A stretch of 64,000 bases of DNA from Curvularia sp. ZM96 (GCA_022457065.1 JAJGBQ010000006.1:434001-498000); one strand, 5' to 3'; positions 10,284 through 22,607 are shown, counted from the first letter of the stretch. Notes: generated by a model not told the origin, from the sequence alone. Translations and numbers: made by a program.

Positions 10284-11792
10284 TCAAACATCCGCCCCAG
10301 AGTTTCTCCGACTTGAACTTTGTCTCAAGCTCCGAAAACTACCGTGAGTATCAGCGTCCCCAGCACCCTGCGCCTCGTCCTTCCTATCTTCATGGTTTAT
10401 GAAGAGGAAAGAGAGCACCATGATCGCAGCGCCAACCCAGTACAGAGCGCTGGCGTACTGCGAGTCCAGCACCATTTGTCCAACCAATGAACACGGAATC
10501 GTCAGACTAAGACCCACAGTAACGATAAGCGGCGACGTAAGCAGCATAGCATAAGCCCAGCAGAAGTCTGAAACGAGCGATGACGCGCTGTTGATAAGCA
10601 CAATGTTGAGAATGCGGGATGTAGGCGGGAGCTCGAACGGCTCGATACCAGTGAAATGCAGAATAATGAACCCGGGCCAGAGAAGCAAAACATTGGACAG
10701 CCCCACGAGACCGAAGAAGAGAGGCATGTTGACCTTTGTCTCGTCGCCAATTTTAGCCTTCATGAAGACGGTGTAGAAGCCGTACAGAACAGCAGACACG
10801 AAGGCCATTACGTCGCCGATAGCCAGCTCACGAGGGGTTTTGTGTGGGAAAGACCCGCGATTTTCGTCCGTGTCGCCAGACACATCGACCATGGATATCA
10901 GAGCGACACCGCCCAGTGATGCAAGAACACCGACCAGCTTGAGCAACGTAAAGCGCTCGACGCGCATCAAAGAGCCGAGTAATAGTGTCCAAATACTGGA
11001 TGTGGAGGCAAGAATGGTAGAGCTGGCGACCGTGGTGTATTCCAAACAAGCAGCCGCAAAATAGTTTGCCAGAAACCAGAGGACGCAAAACTCGAGCGCT
11101 AATTTCGCCGTGTCATACAGTGTCAATCCCTCCTTGGTATCCACGCCGACGTCTTTTGCGCTGCCTAAACTGTGGGATCCATGGATGGATGACGCCAGCA
11201 ATACCTCGGCGGCTTCGTCGTTTCGAGTCTTGTTCGAAGGGGCTAGCGAAGAGCGGGATTCGTGTTCGCGGAGCAGTGACCATTTTCCAGCCCTTCGTTG
11301 CAAAAGTTCGTAAATGCGTGTAAGAAGCGGTTGGCGAGGTTGGCGAGCGATATTCGGCTGGCGGCAGTCGACCCAGAGGCAATGTAGAAGCATGGGTAGT
11401 AGGGGTAGGATGAAGAATGCGGTGTTTACGTAGGTTACGAAGTAGGGTTTCGAAAACGAGTTGTCCGCAAATATCGTCTGCTCATACGTTAACATGCAAG
11501 TCATATTGGCGCTGACAGATCAGAAGAGGCAACTTACGCTCGCCAGGAAATTACTCGCAGTCCATAGAAACACTGTTGCAAGCAGCAGCGTTATTCCTAC
11601 AGCATGCCTGATTTTGCCTCCCCATACTGCCTTCTGTTCCTTCCCATCTGTCCACTGGCTGGCTTCGCTTGCTGGGCTGTCAAGGTAGTCTTCGCCTCGC
11701 ATGTACGCGCTCTCATCGGAGACGTCGCTCACGTCGCTCACGCGAGGACTGAGAGGCGTGGTTTCGACCAGCTCTTCCCGCCGGGGTATCAT
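10284..11792 (-). CDS. DMT-superfamily membrane transporter, YML018C/SLC35F-like
   Basis: Exons are 11538-11792 and 10284-11477, joined across a 60-nt intron with GTAAGT donor and CAG acceptor; the 482-residue product keeps frame (the NFLAS segment joins TIFADNSF). It has about ten hydrophobic segments in the drug/metabolite transporter layout, with 'SSTILASTSSIWTLLLGSLM' and 'LASLGGVALISM' in the EamA-like half. The acidic, Ser-rich N terminus is cytosolic in relatives. Yeast homologues sit in the vacuolar membrane; the substrate is not established. The gene is convergent with Pus4, 167 bp apart. Confidence 0.85.
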
Positions 11793-12368
11793 GGTTGAGA
11801 AAAGTGGTCGAGATTATTGAGGCTGGGCTCGTGTGATGGGCAAGTCAGGGAGGGTCCTCGGGGATAAACGGAGTCACGGCTGGAGATTGCGTGGAGGCAT
11901 GAAACAGGATCCGAGTGCCCATCAATTAGTCGGTGAACGAAGGAAGAGACGAGGAACTGCGGTTGCACGGGGTGCTTCGGAGTGACACGCGGACAGCAGC
12001 GAACTATTATGTTGATTCGGGGGGTTTCATTAGTCGTCTTGTCTCAGATGGTGCTACTAGGGTCCGCGTGAGCCACAGGTGTGGCTGACCCACGCTATTG
12101 CGGCTATTCGGCCCATGCCACGCAGTCAGCACGAGCTGACATCACCCTTGTACCAGAGTTATCGATGTTGTATATTGGTATGCAGCTACGTAGGCCTTCC
12201 ATCGTTAAAGTCATTTCCCCCAAAAAATAAGTTACAAGATATGCTTCCTCCACAAGAAGTATGCGAAAACACCAGACTCCATTCCAACTCCACATGCAAG
12301 GCGGCATTTCGGCGGATAGATATTCGCTTAGCCCTCTCATAGACGTCGCTGATTTGTTGCGGCGTACA
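11793..12368. other. intergenic stretch
   Basis: It contains the promoter of the DMT transporter (minus strand, start 11792) and the 3' flank of the Rab7 gene. No supported gene. Confidence 0.5.
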
Positions 12369-13317
12369 CTAGCATGCGCAGCCGCCCTCGTTGCCCTTGA
12401 GATCAATCGGGATCGTCTCTGGGAAGTCGTTACCGAAGTCACCTACGTCTTCTTGTGCGAGAGCTTGTCGGGCAATGACTATAAATGTTAGCTACCACTG
12501 ACGATAGTCTGCTTTAAGGACTTGGCGTACCCTCGAAAGCTTGCTCAACGTTGATCGCCTCTTTGGCACTAGTTTCGAAGTAGGGAATACCGCCCTTCGA
12601 TTGGCAAAAGGTCATGGCGCGCTTAGACGAGATCTATTACTTGGGTCAGACGAGTTTACAAGCTGTCGGCGCATATCGCACTCACCATCCGCTTGCTTTC
12701 TTCGACGTCAATCTTGTTACCGATCACGACCTATGTTCATCAGTAACCAGCCTTTGATTGCATTTGGACATCCACCCACAAATGGAAAGCTCTCTGGATC
12801 CATAGGGCTAGCCTGTACGAGAAACTCATCTCTCCAGCTGTCCAGTGTATCGAAACTCTTCGAGTTGTTGACGTCGTATACGAGCACGCAGCAGTCGGCT
12901 CCACGGTAGAAGGCAACGCCCAGCGATTGGAAGCGCTCTTGACCGGCTGTGTCCCAGAGCTGTGCTCTATTAGCCTGTTGTCGATTCAGGCAATCAGCAC
13001 ACACCCACCTGCATCGTGACAAGCCTGTCATCAACGAGCACTTCCTTGGTCAGGAAATCAGCGCCGATGGTCGCTTTGTAGCTTGCGCTGAACTTCTTGT
13101 TGACCTGATCACTTTGCGTAAGCACTGCCGTGTATTTTCAAGCCGCTGCCTGGTTGAATCAGAGCGGGATTGCAGGACTTTCGTACATATTGGTTCATCA
13201 AGCTCGTCTTGCCGACCCCGCTGTCCCCGAGGATAATGACCTGCGCGCATTAGCTACGATTTGACGTCTCACATGAAGCTCCGTTACCTTGAGAAGAACC
13301 TTCTTTCTTGAAGCCAT
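12369..13317 (-). CDS. YPT7: Rab7-type small GTPase Ypt7
   Basis: Seven exons: 13288-13317, 13187-13240, 13009-13104, 12780-12959, 12686-12730, 12531-12633 and 12369-12478. They sum to exactly 618 nt, a 205-residue protein, the usual Ypt7 length. Visible GTPase motifs: P-loop GDSGVGKT (15-22), switch I with Thr40, WDTAGQE (62-68), NKID (125-128) and ETSAK (155-159). The C-terminal CAC (203-205) is the double geranylgeranylation signal. The protein drives homotypic vacuole and late-endosome fusion with the HOPS complex. The six introns in a 0.95 kb gene make it the most interrupted gene in the window. Confidence 0.97.
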
Positions 13318-14701
13318 GGTATAGTTTGTGCGCGCAAAGTGCGGAAGTAGGTACGGCGCGATTGACTCGAGGCGCGAAGCTCAGTTGTCTGCGACGTCAA
13401 GCAGAGTCGAATGCGGGGTTGTATTGCAAGCACGTCGATGGTCGGCTCAGGGGTCAGTGGCTCTGGGGGGTTTGTCTCAAGAAACCGGGGAGGTGAATGC
13501 GTCCTAGGCGCTGGTACGGTGAGGAGATGTACAGCTATGCTGCCAACAATCGATGATGGTTGATGTCAAGGCTGGGGCACGGACTCCGCGCTAGGCTGCC
13601 CGCCCCATCATTTGATAACATCTGAGCTCGGTCCAGCCTGACCGTCCCTTCACCCTTGCTTCTACGTGTCACTGCCAGGCATTTCCCCTCTCTTACCCCT
13701 CTGCACTCGTTCCCTACAGTCACTGCTTATCCGCATAGTACATTCTGCGTCTTTGGCTGTTTAAAACCTCAAAAGTCTGTGACAACTCGAGATGCCGACC
13801 CAAAGCCCGTGGGCCTTGTTGCCCGCCAATCGCTCATTACAGATAACAGTTTACCTCGGCCGCATCGAGCATACTGGAAGAATACGTGACTAATCGTGTA
13901 GACCTAGTATTATCGAATAATCTGCTATTTCACGTTTTGTGGCTTTGTCACTGTTACCCACAGATTTGTATATTGTCGAAAGCACGAAAACCCATCTCCA
14001 AGTGGCTATGGAAGAAGGCACGCCTGGCATCTGGAGCGGTCTTGATGATTATGGAATTTAACTCTCCCACTCGAATGATCGTTGTTGGCAAAAGAGTAGC
14101 CATCGGCCTGTGAGCGCTAGGAGAGCTTTGCGATTCCACGGAGAAGCGTGCCTAAAGTGCCAAACCGGAGAGTAGAAGCGGAAGTGTTGTGAGAACGAAT
14201 GAGCCGAAGACTCAAGCCTATGACTCAACAAATGGGGCGCGACAAGTAAGCGTACCATGGCATCCAGAAGTTTTGGTTTGTACGACGATTCTTTTTCCTT
14301 GATGCAAGGGCAGCATCGCGTCAGCAGGAAAAGCCTAGTTTTCTGGCTTCCAGTAAGCAGTGCAGATTCGGAGGTCCGACGCTAGCGTCCGCCACTGTTC
14401 AGCACCTCTACCTACTGTGCCATCGCCATCTTTTTCTCTATTCCGTATTCGTTCATTTCTTGAGTACAGAATCTGATAAACTCGCCAAGGTCGTTCACCG
14501 ACACATATGCCCAAGTTCCAGCCATGACATTATACAATAATCAACTTCACAATTGGCCGTGTGGGGATCCGGGAAGCGGGGAAGATCTTGGTTCACTACC
14601 AGCGGCAAGGCAATCCTATATGATGTCGCGCAGAAGTGGTGATTAGTAGACCTCATTTGTTTCCTGCATCCTGATTCTATCAACGAAAGAACCAATTCGA
14701 C
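13318..14701. other. 1.4 kb intergenic stretch with paired TCGGA/TCCGA near 14.37 kb
   Basis: It includes the Ypt7 promoter and the upstream region of the MDR gene. At 14368-14379 two pentamers, TCGGA and TCCGA, lie 2 nt apart, about 325 bp before the MDR start. Short frames near 13.3-14.2 kb show no family signal. Confidence 0.5.
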
Positions 14702-15818
14702 ATGTCGCAAACTAGCACCACCAATGTGGATACCGAGAGTATACCTGCTACGATGAGAGCGTGGCAATGGTCGGCTTGCAGTACGACACTCGAAGAAGCC
14801 ATACATGTCAACGAATCAGCGCCTTTGCCAACCGCCCGGTGCCCATTGTCGTCAGGAGAGTCGCTGATACAGGTCTACGCCGCAGCCTTGAATCAAGTAG
14901 ATTACAAGTTTGCGGAGCTTCCGATTGCTGGACGCATGGCAATCCCCAAACCCGCAACACCCGGGCTAGATTTTGCTGGCAAAGTTGTGCAGACAGGACC
15001 AGATTGCAGCGTCAAGGTTGGTCAAATGGTTTTCGGTAAGCTGGAACCCAAGCAACAATTTGGTACGTTGGGCGAGTACATTATTGGCTCAAGGACTGGT
15101 ACTGTCCCGATACCTGAGGGAGTATCTGCGGAGCAAGCAGCGACGCTAGGTGTGTGTGGGCTCGTCTCATACCAGTCTCTCGCACCAAATGTGAAGTCGG
15201 GTGATCGTATCCTTATCAACGGTGGATCTGGTGGAACTGGTACCTTTGCTATTCAGATCGCCAAAGCACTGGGCTGTCATGTTACAGCAACTTGTTCCGG
15301 TACGCATACCGCCCTTCTCGTTACAATGCGCGGTTTAACTTTGCGTAGGTGCCAACATCCAGCTCTGCAAGAACCTTGGAGCTGATGAGGTGATTGACTA
15401 CCGTAAGGATGATGTCCCTTCACTCCTAGCAAATGGTTCTCAACAGTATGACATGATCCTCGACAATGTCGGTTATCCATTCGAGCTTTACTGGAAGTCG
15501 CCCGCGTTTACCAAACCTGGAGCAAAGTATGTACAAGTCGGGTCACAAGTCAGCTTGTCATTCATCTACGACCTCGCATTCCGCTTTCTGGTTCCGACCT
15601 GGCTTGGTGGCGGCCAGCGGCCGTTTTCATTTGGCTTCGCGTCAACAAATTTCGACGACTTTACTGCGTTGGGGAAGTTGGTGGCTAGCGGAAAGGTTTC
15701 GCCTTGTATAGACACTGTGTATGAGTTTGAGGACGTACCGACGGCATATGCAAGGCTGAGGACCGGCCGGGCCAAAGGAAAGATGGTGGTGAGCATGAAG
15801 AGTGAAGATAGACGATGA
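14702..15818 (+). CDS. zinc-independent MDR oxidoreductase (quinone reductase / RTN4IP1-like)
   Basis: Exons 14702-15299 and 15349-15818 with a 49-nt intron give 355 residues. The N-terminal GroES-like domain contains 'AAALNQVDYK' and 'PGLDFAGKV'. The Rossmann domain has GGSGGTGTFAIQIAK for NADP(H), then 'GADEVIDYRKDD', a signature of quinone reductase-like medium-chain dehydrogenases. There are no zinc-ligand cysteines, so it should act on enones or quinones, or reduce an unsaturated carbonyl, rather than oxidise alcohols. It lies at the left end of the catabolic-looking run. Membership of that run is inferred from position and the TCGGA/TCCGA pair upstream. Confidence 0.9.
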
Positions 15819-16075
15819 TCGCAAAAGACACATCTGGTGGCTGAGAAAAACCGATGAAGTGAACAAGCAGTCATAGTATTCAAAATCAACGTTGGCACTG
15901 GTGTACTTGAAATAGACGCGATCAAAATTTACGTTCGAACACATGCGGAACGGCTGATTTTGATAGAGAGACATTCGTGGCTAGAGTGATTGAAAGTAAT
16001 GTGACATATCTTTCCATTCTTGAATTCATTTAGGAATGTCAGCGAGCGTTTTACGTTGTGACCTCTTATCTATGA

Positions 16076-17065
16076 CTATGCGCTGCTTTTTCTTGATACA
16101 GTAGGGATTGCAGTAGCGCCTTTGCAATGCCACTCCACACATTGCACGTTCCCTTCTAAGCTGTCGGTTATAAACAGCGTCTTGCCTTCCTTCCCTCCGA
16201 AACAGCAGTTCGTCAGATTCACGCCCTGTGTACCCGATACGATCCTTGCTTTTGGAGTTCCATCCGCATTAAGGACAAAAACAGACCCCAAACTTGGGTG
16301 GCAAACAAACAGACTCCCTTCCTCGTCCATCGCCAAACCATCTGGTCCGGCAGTTCCAAAACTCTGGAAGAAAAGGCCTGCTTTACTTGTCGTCCCGTCG
16401 GCATGAAGTGGGAGACGCCAGACCGCGTTCGCACGAGTCATGGCGACGAAGAGGAACTTCTCGTCAGGAGAGAGCACCAGACCGTTTGGACTGACGCCAT
16501 TTTCTACGAGAGTGTCGAGTTTACCGTTGGGCGAGAGGCGATATACTCTACCAGTGGGGTCTGTTAATCCGGTCTGTCCCTGGTCTGTGAAGTACAGTTC
16601 GCCTTTCGAGCTGAAGACTAGGTCGTTAGGACCTTTGAATCGCTCTAGGTTTCGACGCGAGAGCCGTGGCGCTACCTTGCCTGTCGATGGATCAAATGTC
16701 AAAATACCCTAGCTATGTTCAGTCGATATCCGGCTCTCCTACATCCTTTGTTACAATACCTGCTTATAGTCCGCAATTGCTATTTTGCCTTCGGGGTCTA
16801 CGGCTAAACCATTTGGCTCACCGTCCCATTCAGCCTCAACCTTAATGTCTTTCGAGGGCAAGATGCTGAGTATTCGACCGTAGGGAATATCCACAACATA
16901 GAGGTCGCCTGACGAGGTGTAAACCGGACCTTCAAGAAAAATGTTCTGAAAAGTCCGGCTGAACCCTCCTCGCCATTCCGAATCGCGGTCTTTGCATCTG
17001 ACCTCGTCTGGAATGCGGCAGTATAGGGATGCGGTTATTGTAGGGGGAGGCGGATAAAAATTCAT
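16076..17065 (-). CDS. SMP-30/gluconolactonase/LRE-like protein
   Basis: Exons 16760-17065 and 16076-16708, joined over a 51-nt intron, give 312 residues. I place the start at 17065 (MNFYPPPPTI) because the frame further upstream has no ATG and unlike composition. The fold is a six-bladed propeller. Visible blade motifs are 'FLEGPVYTSSGDLYVVDIPYG', 'GPNDLVFSSKGELYFTDQGQ', 'SPNGLVLSPDEKFLFVA' and 'GPDGLAMDEEGSLFV', with the acidic and Asn residues that bind a divalent metal. Relatives hydrolyse lactones, including sugar-acid lactones. It would be a lactone-opening step if the neighbouring genes act together. It is divergent from the Zn2Cys6 factor at 17355. Confidence 0.88.
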
Positions 17066-17354
17066 GTTGCACGGCAAACTACCTATCTCACGTAGGATTT
17101 CACAATGTCTATCTATCTTCCTAGACGTGGCATTTGCCGCAAAGTTCACCAGAGATGGATCAAGCGGGTCAGGCGACCTACTGTGATTCGGCCCACACTG
17201 TAACGGCTGAACTGCGGAGGTCTGAGTAATCTAGGCCAATCCTACGAAACAACGGCATCGGGGTGGGGCCGATTGCGCCCACAACTCATCGGCCACCTTC
17301 CAGCCTCCCCATACTTTTCTCCGCATCACTCCAACCCACCCCCCTGGAATTAGG

Positions 17355-19286
17355 ATGACCGGACTGCAGCTGCCGGCATGTCAAAAATGCAAGCTGCGCA
17401 AGGTCCGATGCGACCGACAAGCGCCGAAATGTACCAACTGCACCAAGGGAGGAGTCGCTTGCATCATCGTCGACCCCGAAAGCGGAGAGCAGTACTCCCG
17501 AGGCTTCATCGCGCAGCTAGAGCAGGAGGAGAAGAGCTTGAATGAGAGACTTAATAGGACCCAGTTGGCTGTAACTACTTCTGAGAACCATCCAGTGCCA
17601 ACTCCACCATCTGATGATGCTGAGAGGAGAAGCTACTACGTCGGGGATGGCAGTGGTCTGGGATTTCTCAACAGTATCTTGTCTGATACAAGATGGCAAC
17701 AGCACCGTACCCACATCCTGAATCAACTGGCTGCCCGGCCCAGAGTGCATAGGCAAAACCTGACACCAAACTCACTACCACCACCGCCTGAAGCCCAGCA
17801 ACTCTTAGACAACTACTTCATGCGTTTTCATATCCATCACACATTTCTCCTTCGCGAAGAAGTTCTAGCCATTTACAATCGCATTTATACTAGTTCGAGG
17901 CCTGAAAATGCGCCGTCAGCCCAGGATCGCTTTCGCCTGCTCATGGTGTTCGCAATTAGCTCTACCACAAGACATCGCGCAGGCCTCAGCTCCGAAAATC
18001 CGCTTGGATATTTCATAGCTGCTGGATCTTATCTCGGAGAGGTACCACTAATTGGCAGCGTCAGTGCCATCGAGAATCTCCTCCTTGTTGCTCGATTTGG
18101 GATGTACCATCATATTGGAACTTCAAAGTGGGATATCTCTCAATTGTGCATGCGGCAATGCATCGAATGGCGTCTTCATCTTCGAAACTCCGAGCCGCTC
18201 AGTCTTGTAACCGAACAGCATCGCCGACGGATATTCTGGGAGTGTTACATCCTCGACCGGTATAGCTCAGGCATTCTAGGCCGCCCTTTTGCTATTTCAG
18301 AATCAAACATCAGTGTTGCGCTCCCAGTAGACATTGATGACGAGGCGCTGGCTGAGTCTTCTGCACCGTCCCTCGACCTTGTCCCACCTAGAACCAGCTC
18401 TACGCCTACCGAGCTCTCAGTGTTCATACACTGCATAAGGCTGAGACAGATAAGTTCCTTGATTCATACCCGCTTCTACACTGGTCGAGGCGTAGAGCCT
18501 AGATTCAAATCCGTAGGTCATGTATACACATGCTTTTCTCGATTTCGTACAGATCTGAATCTATGGCGTTCAACAATGCCATTTTTCCCAAGCCCTCGAT
18601 CCCTCTACGAACGACCGGAATGGCATGACTTCCTCTATGAGAAGGACCTCATGCTTCTAGCGCGAGGCGCTATGCATAATCTAACATTACACGCGACAAC
18701 AGGCGCCATAACGAAGATGATCGTCATACCATGCTACGAATCTGCGAGTCGAGTCATCGAGCTCTATGCGGACCTGATGGAAAAACAAGCTATCACCTGG
18801 ACGAGGAGCTATTTCCAGGTTATATTTACCGCTGGATTGACCATCATCTTCTGCCTCAGCTTGGAAGTTGAGACCAGTATTCTGGAAAATCGCGACGCTC
18901 TTCATATCCTTACAATGTGTTATGACATCCTGAATTTCTTCAAGGAAAAGATGCCGGACGCCGGATCCTTTGCTCTTGTTTTTGGCTTACTCAAAGATGA
19001 GTGTATTCGTCATCGTGTCAATACTGGCTCAACACATAATGTCAATGCGGTCTACAACCCAACTAGCACCGCTTCTGCCGACTCCGGAATACCAGCGAGT
19101 TTCGCCGATCCAGTGTTCGAAAGCACACATAACGAAGTCGATTCCTTCAACACAGATTCCATCGATTTGGGTCTGGGCTTGACGGACAATCTGGATTTAA
19201 TGACACAGCTCGAGGCTGGGTTAGGAGAGTATGCTTGGGGCTGGTTACCAATGGAAGACAGCAATTTCACACCAGAGCTCTATTAA
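17355..19286 (+). CDS. Zn2Cys6 fungal transcription factor
   Basis: A 643-residue, single-exon regulator. The binuclear zinc cluster is complete at the N terminus: cysteines 9, 12, 19, 26, 29 and 36, followed by a linker and a short coiled coil (AQLEQEEKSLNERLN) for dimerisation. The middle-homology (Fungal_trans) region spans about 150-480, with 'RRIFWECYILDRYSSGILGRP' as its clearest motif. The acidic C terminus may be an activation domain. Genes on both sides encode a lactonase and a 2-hydroxyacid dehydrogenase, so it is a good candidate local regulator. It shares a 289-bp promoter region with the SMP-30 gene. Confidence 0.95.
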   Translation: MTGLQLPACQKCKLRKVRCDRQAPKCTNCTKGGVACIIVDPESGEQYSRGFIAQLEQEEKSLNERLNRTQLAVTTSENHPVPTPPSDDAERRSYYVGDGSGLGFLNSILSDTRWQQHRTHILNQLAARPRVHRQNLTPNSLPPPPEAQQLLDNYFMRFHIHHTFLLREEVLAIYNRIYTSSRPENAPSAQDRFRLLMVFAISSTTRHRAGLSSENPLGYFIAAGSYLGEVPLIGSVSAIENLLLVARFGMYHHIGTSKWDISQLCMRQCIEWRLHLRNSEPLSLVTEQHRRRIFWECYILDRYSSGILGRPFAISESNISVALPVDIDDEALAESSAPSLDLVPPRTSSTPTELSVFIHCIRLRQISSLIHTRFYTGRGVEPRFKSVGHVYTCFSRFRTDLNLWRSTMPFFPSPRSLYERPEWHDFLYEKDLMLLARGAMHNLTLHATTGAITKMIVIPCYESASRVIELYADLMEKQAITWTRSYFQVIFTAGLTIIFCLSLEVETSILENRDALHILTMCYDILNFFKEKMPDAGSFALVFGLLKDECIRHRVNTGSTHNVNAVYNPTSTASADSGIPASFADPVFESTHNEVDSFNTDSIDLGLGLTDNLDLMTQLEAGLGEYAWGWLPMEDSNFTPELY

Positions 19287-19289
19287 TAT

Positions 19290-20331
19290 CTACGAAGTGG
19301 TGGCTTGCACATACTGGTGCAGCTTGTCTATCGCTGCCATGGCCGTCTCCATCTGTGTTTGAGCCGTCGCTGCACCAACATGTGGTGTGCTCACTACCCG
19401 CCCAGTCGCCCACAGCCCGCCATATTTCTCTTTAGTAGGCGGCTCCTGTTCATGGCAATCTAGGCCTGCACCCCAGATCAGCCCCTCCTTCAACGCCTTT
19501 TCCAAGTCCGACTCGTTCACAATTCCACCACGAGCAGTATTGATGAGGATAGCATTGCGCTTCATCATTGACAGTTGGGGATACGCGATCATGTTCCGTG
19601 TCTGCGGTAGAAGCGGGATGTGCAGCGTAACCATGTCCGACTCTTGTAATACTTCTTCGAGTGTTTTTGCGCGCTTATGTGGAATGTCCGCCCATGCGTC
19701 CTGCGGCAACAACGGATCGTATGCAACAATATTGCAGCCGAGACCGCGCTGGAAGATGTTGGCTACCCGGTATCCAATGTTGCCCATGCCCACTATTCCT
19801 ATCGTCTTTTGGCTCATGATCAGGCCAGAACATTGCTCCTTTGGAACGACGTTGCCTTGAGTCTGTAATGCCGTGATTTTGCCTACTTCTCGTGCGACGG
19901 ACATAGTGAGTGTAAGGACTGTTTCAGCAACTGCTTGGGCGTTGACGCCGGGAGTGTTGAAGATTTTTATGCCACGGGATTTGCAGGCGTCGGCGTCGAT
20001 TTTATCGATACCTTGTGTTGGTTAGTATCATGATAGAGTTGGAAATCACTGGCTTGGGAATATTCATACCGACACCCTGCTTTCCTAAGGCCTTGAGGTT
20101 GGGACATGAAGCGACGTCTTCTGCGGTCAGGTAAGACCCTCGAATGAGAAGGTATTCGGCCTTCTCGCGCCAGTTTTTGTGTCTTGGATCATTTGGCAAT
20201 ACTGCGTCAAAAAGGGTTTGTGCGTGTTTGGTTGCAGTTGGGTGAAACGAGTCCAGAAGGTAGACGGTTGCCTTCTTTGAGCCTCCGATATCAGCCGCAT
20301 CGGCGGTGGAAGAAAGTATTCCTGGAGCCAT
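19290..20331 (-). CDS. D-isomer-specific 2-hydroxyacid dehydrogenase
   Basis: Exons 20070-20331 and 19290-20011 (58-nt intron) give 327 residues. The NAD(P)-binding Rossmann motif is GIVGMGNIGYRVANI. Catalytic residues are visible: Arg in INTARGGIVNE, Glu in CHEQEPP and His in STPHVGAAT. The family interconverts 2-keto and D-2-hydroxy acids and includes glyoxylate/hydroxypyruvate reductases and phosphoglycerate dehydrogenases. No C-terminal ACT domain is present, so serine biosynthesis is unlikely. Its stop lies 4 bp from the 3' end of the convergent Zn2Cys6 gene. Its 5' end is divergent from the sugar-porter gene, with which it shares a promoter. Confidence 0.92.
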
Positions 20332-20785
20332 AATGAGGAATCACTGCGTCAATGAAAGATCAGGGCAATGATAAAAGTCACAAAACGCGTCTGGCTCAAG
20401 GACCCGACAAGTTATATGCCTCGGCCATCGGGGTTTGAGTCTTACGACGTCTGATTGTCTATCGGATGCTCTCCGTTCCCTTTGCATGCGATTGACATCC
20501 TTGACTCAGGCCCGGACCATGAAATGAGTCAGTCAAATCGGTATCCGATGAGGCTAGAGGCACTATCCGACTCACTCGGGCACTTCGGTGCTGACCTCAC
20601 CATCTCGGAAGTGAGACCGAATGCGGGGTCCCCACACGACTAGCCTGCACGGTCTTCGCATCGAGGCCCGTAACTAGCGGTCGGACATCGTGTGAAAAAG
20701 TATTTGTACCTGCGAGAGAGGTCTGCAGCTTTGTCTGTTCAGTACGTCTCTTGTGTCTACGAGTGTTGTACGATTGCTCATCGAT
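20332..20785. promoter_or_regulatory. bidirectional promoter rich in TCCGA/TCGGA
   Basis: This 454-bp region separates the dehydrogenase and sugar-porter genes. It contains TCGGA or TCCGA at 20462, 20544, 20566, 20605 and 20681. About one would be expected by chance. The site at 20538-20548 reads as CGG-N3-CCG, an inverted CGG pair of the kind bound by Zn2Cys6 dimers. Function as operators is inference. Confidence 0.5.
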
Positions 20786-22607
20786 ATGACGAAGTCTAGT
20801 CTTCTCAAGGATACTGTGCAAGCCATCAAGGCATGTCCGCCAGAGATATTCAATGTTTGGCTTTTCTTCTGCACTGCAGTGTGGAGTTTTTCGGGTGTCG
20901 CCAAAGGATTCGATGAGGGTATGTCTAAGTTCGTTTGCCTGTGGATAAAATACTAATTTTCAAATTAGGCAACATAGCATCGATTGTTGTGCAAAAGGTC
21001 TTCAAGACAGAGTTCAATGTCATCCACGAGAGTGACGCTCAATATGCCAGTAAGAAGCACTACCCAACTTGCCTTGGCATCCGGACTGACCTTTCGACTC
21101 CCAGACACCAAAGGATGGATCGTCGCTATCGCGACCGCGGGTGCTGTTTTTGGCTGTTTAGCTTGCATCAATCTTGTCCAACTGTGGGGAAGGAAGAAAA
21201 CGATGTTGGTATTCACAATTGTTTATATTGCCGGAATCCTTGGCCAGACCTTTTCCAATGGCAACTTGTCAGCCCTGTACGCAACGCGCTTTATTGCCGG
21301 TATTGGGATTGGTACCACAACCGTTTTGCCTTCAATCTACCTTACAGAGGTGAGTTCGAACCAACAGTAGGCGTAACTCAACATTGAAAGATCCTAATTA
21401 CCGAGTCTAGATTGCTCCTCGAAGCATCAGAGGTTTAATCACGCTCCAATATGCGTGTTGTCAACAGTTGGGTGTTGTATTTGGGTTCTTCTTCAACTAC
21501 GGAATTACAAAGTATCATGCGGGTACGCGATTGCAATGGCAGCTTCCTACTGCCTTGCAGCTTATTCCCGCTGTGATATGGGGAATCGGTATCATATTCA
21601 CACCGGAGTCACCTCGCTTTCTACTTTCCAAGAACAAGCGCACTGAAGCTCTGCAAGTCTTGTGCAGATTCCGAAACCTACCCGAAGACCATCCTTACGT
21701 CTTGGAAGAATTCAACGGCATTGAACACCAACTGAACATCGAGATCGAGGCCGTCAGCGGCGCTACTGTATGGGACCTTTTCAAGGAGACCTTCACGGTG
21801 ACCGAATACCGCCGGAGGTTCGTGTTGATGTTTCTTTGCCACCTTTTTGGCCAGTGGTCTGGCGCAAATGCCATCACACAGTACTCGCCCTCCATCTTCG
21901 GCTACCTGGGCATTGAGGGAGAAGAAGCTCGCTTCCTCGCGACCGGTCTTTACGGCATTGTCAAGTTTGTCTCGGTGCTCATCTTCTCCATCTTTGTCAT
22001 CGACTTCATTGGCCGTCGACGCTCCCTCATGCTCGGAATCACCCTTCAGATTCTGACTCTGACCTTTGTGGGCACATACCTGGGTGTCACCAATGGCATG
22101 ACACCTGCACAGATTGAGGCGAGCGCGAGCGCTACAGCTGCGAGCAAGGCAAGCATTGTTGCGATCTTCATACACGCTGTTGCCTGGTCAATCGGCTGGT
22201 TTTCCATTCCATATCTCGTTTCTGCCGAAGTCTTTCCTGTCCGGATTCGCTCACTTAATGTCTCTATCCTCATGGCATTCCACTGGGCATTCTACTTTGG
22301 CTGCTCGCGTGCTATGCCCAGTCTACTGGCTGCGACACATCGATTCGGCGCATTTGTATTCTTTGCCTGCATATGCTGTGCGTCTCTAGTATATGTGTTC
22401 TTCGCGTTGCCAGAGACTGCTGGGCGCTCACTTGAGAGCCTGGACAAGCTGTTCCAGCGTCCATGGTACACGGTCAGGAGGGTGGCCTATCCGACGGCAG
22501 ATGATTTGGCTAATGGAAGCGCTCCCAGCGCGGAAGGTAAATTGGGAGATGATATCGATGAGGAGAAGAATGGTGAAGTGCGTATTGAACATCATGCGCG
22601 TAGATAG
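20786..22607 (+). CDS. MFS sugar porter
   Basis: Four exons (20786-20918, 20969-21049, 21105-21349, 21411-22607) give 551 residues with twelve predicted membrane segments. Family signatures are visible: 'RFIAGIGIGTTTVLPSIYL' in the first half, 'PESPRFLLS' after segment 6, 'GRRRSLMLG' between segments 8 and 9, and 'PETAGRSLE' after segment 12. These define the sugar porter family of plasma-membrane proton symporters, which includes transporters for hexoses, quinate and other polyols. The substrate cannot be read from sequence. Divergent transcription with the 2-hydroxyacid dehydrogenase suggests co-regulation. Confidence 0.93.

Noticed and set aside
21678..22175. 165-codon minus-strand frame
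   Set aside because: Antisense to the sugar-porter MFS, whose motifs are intact.
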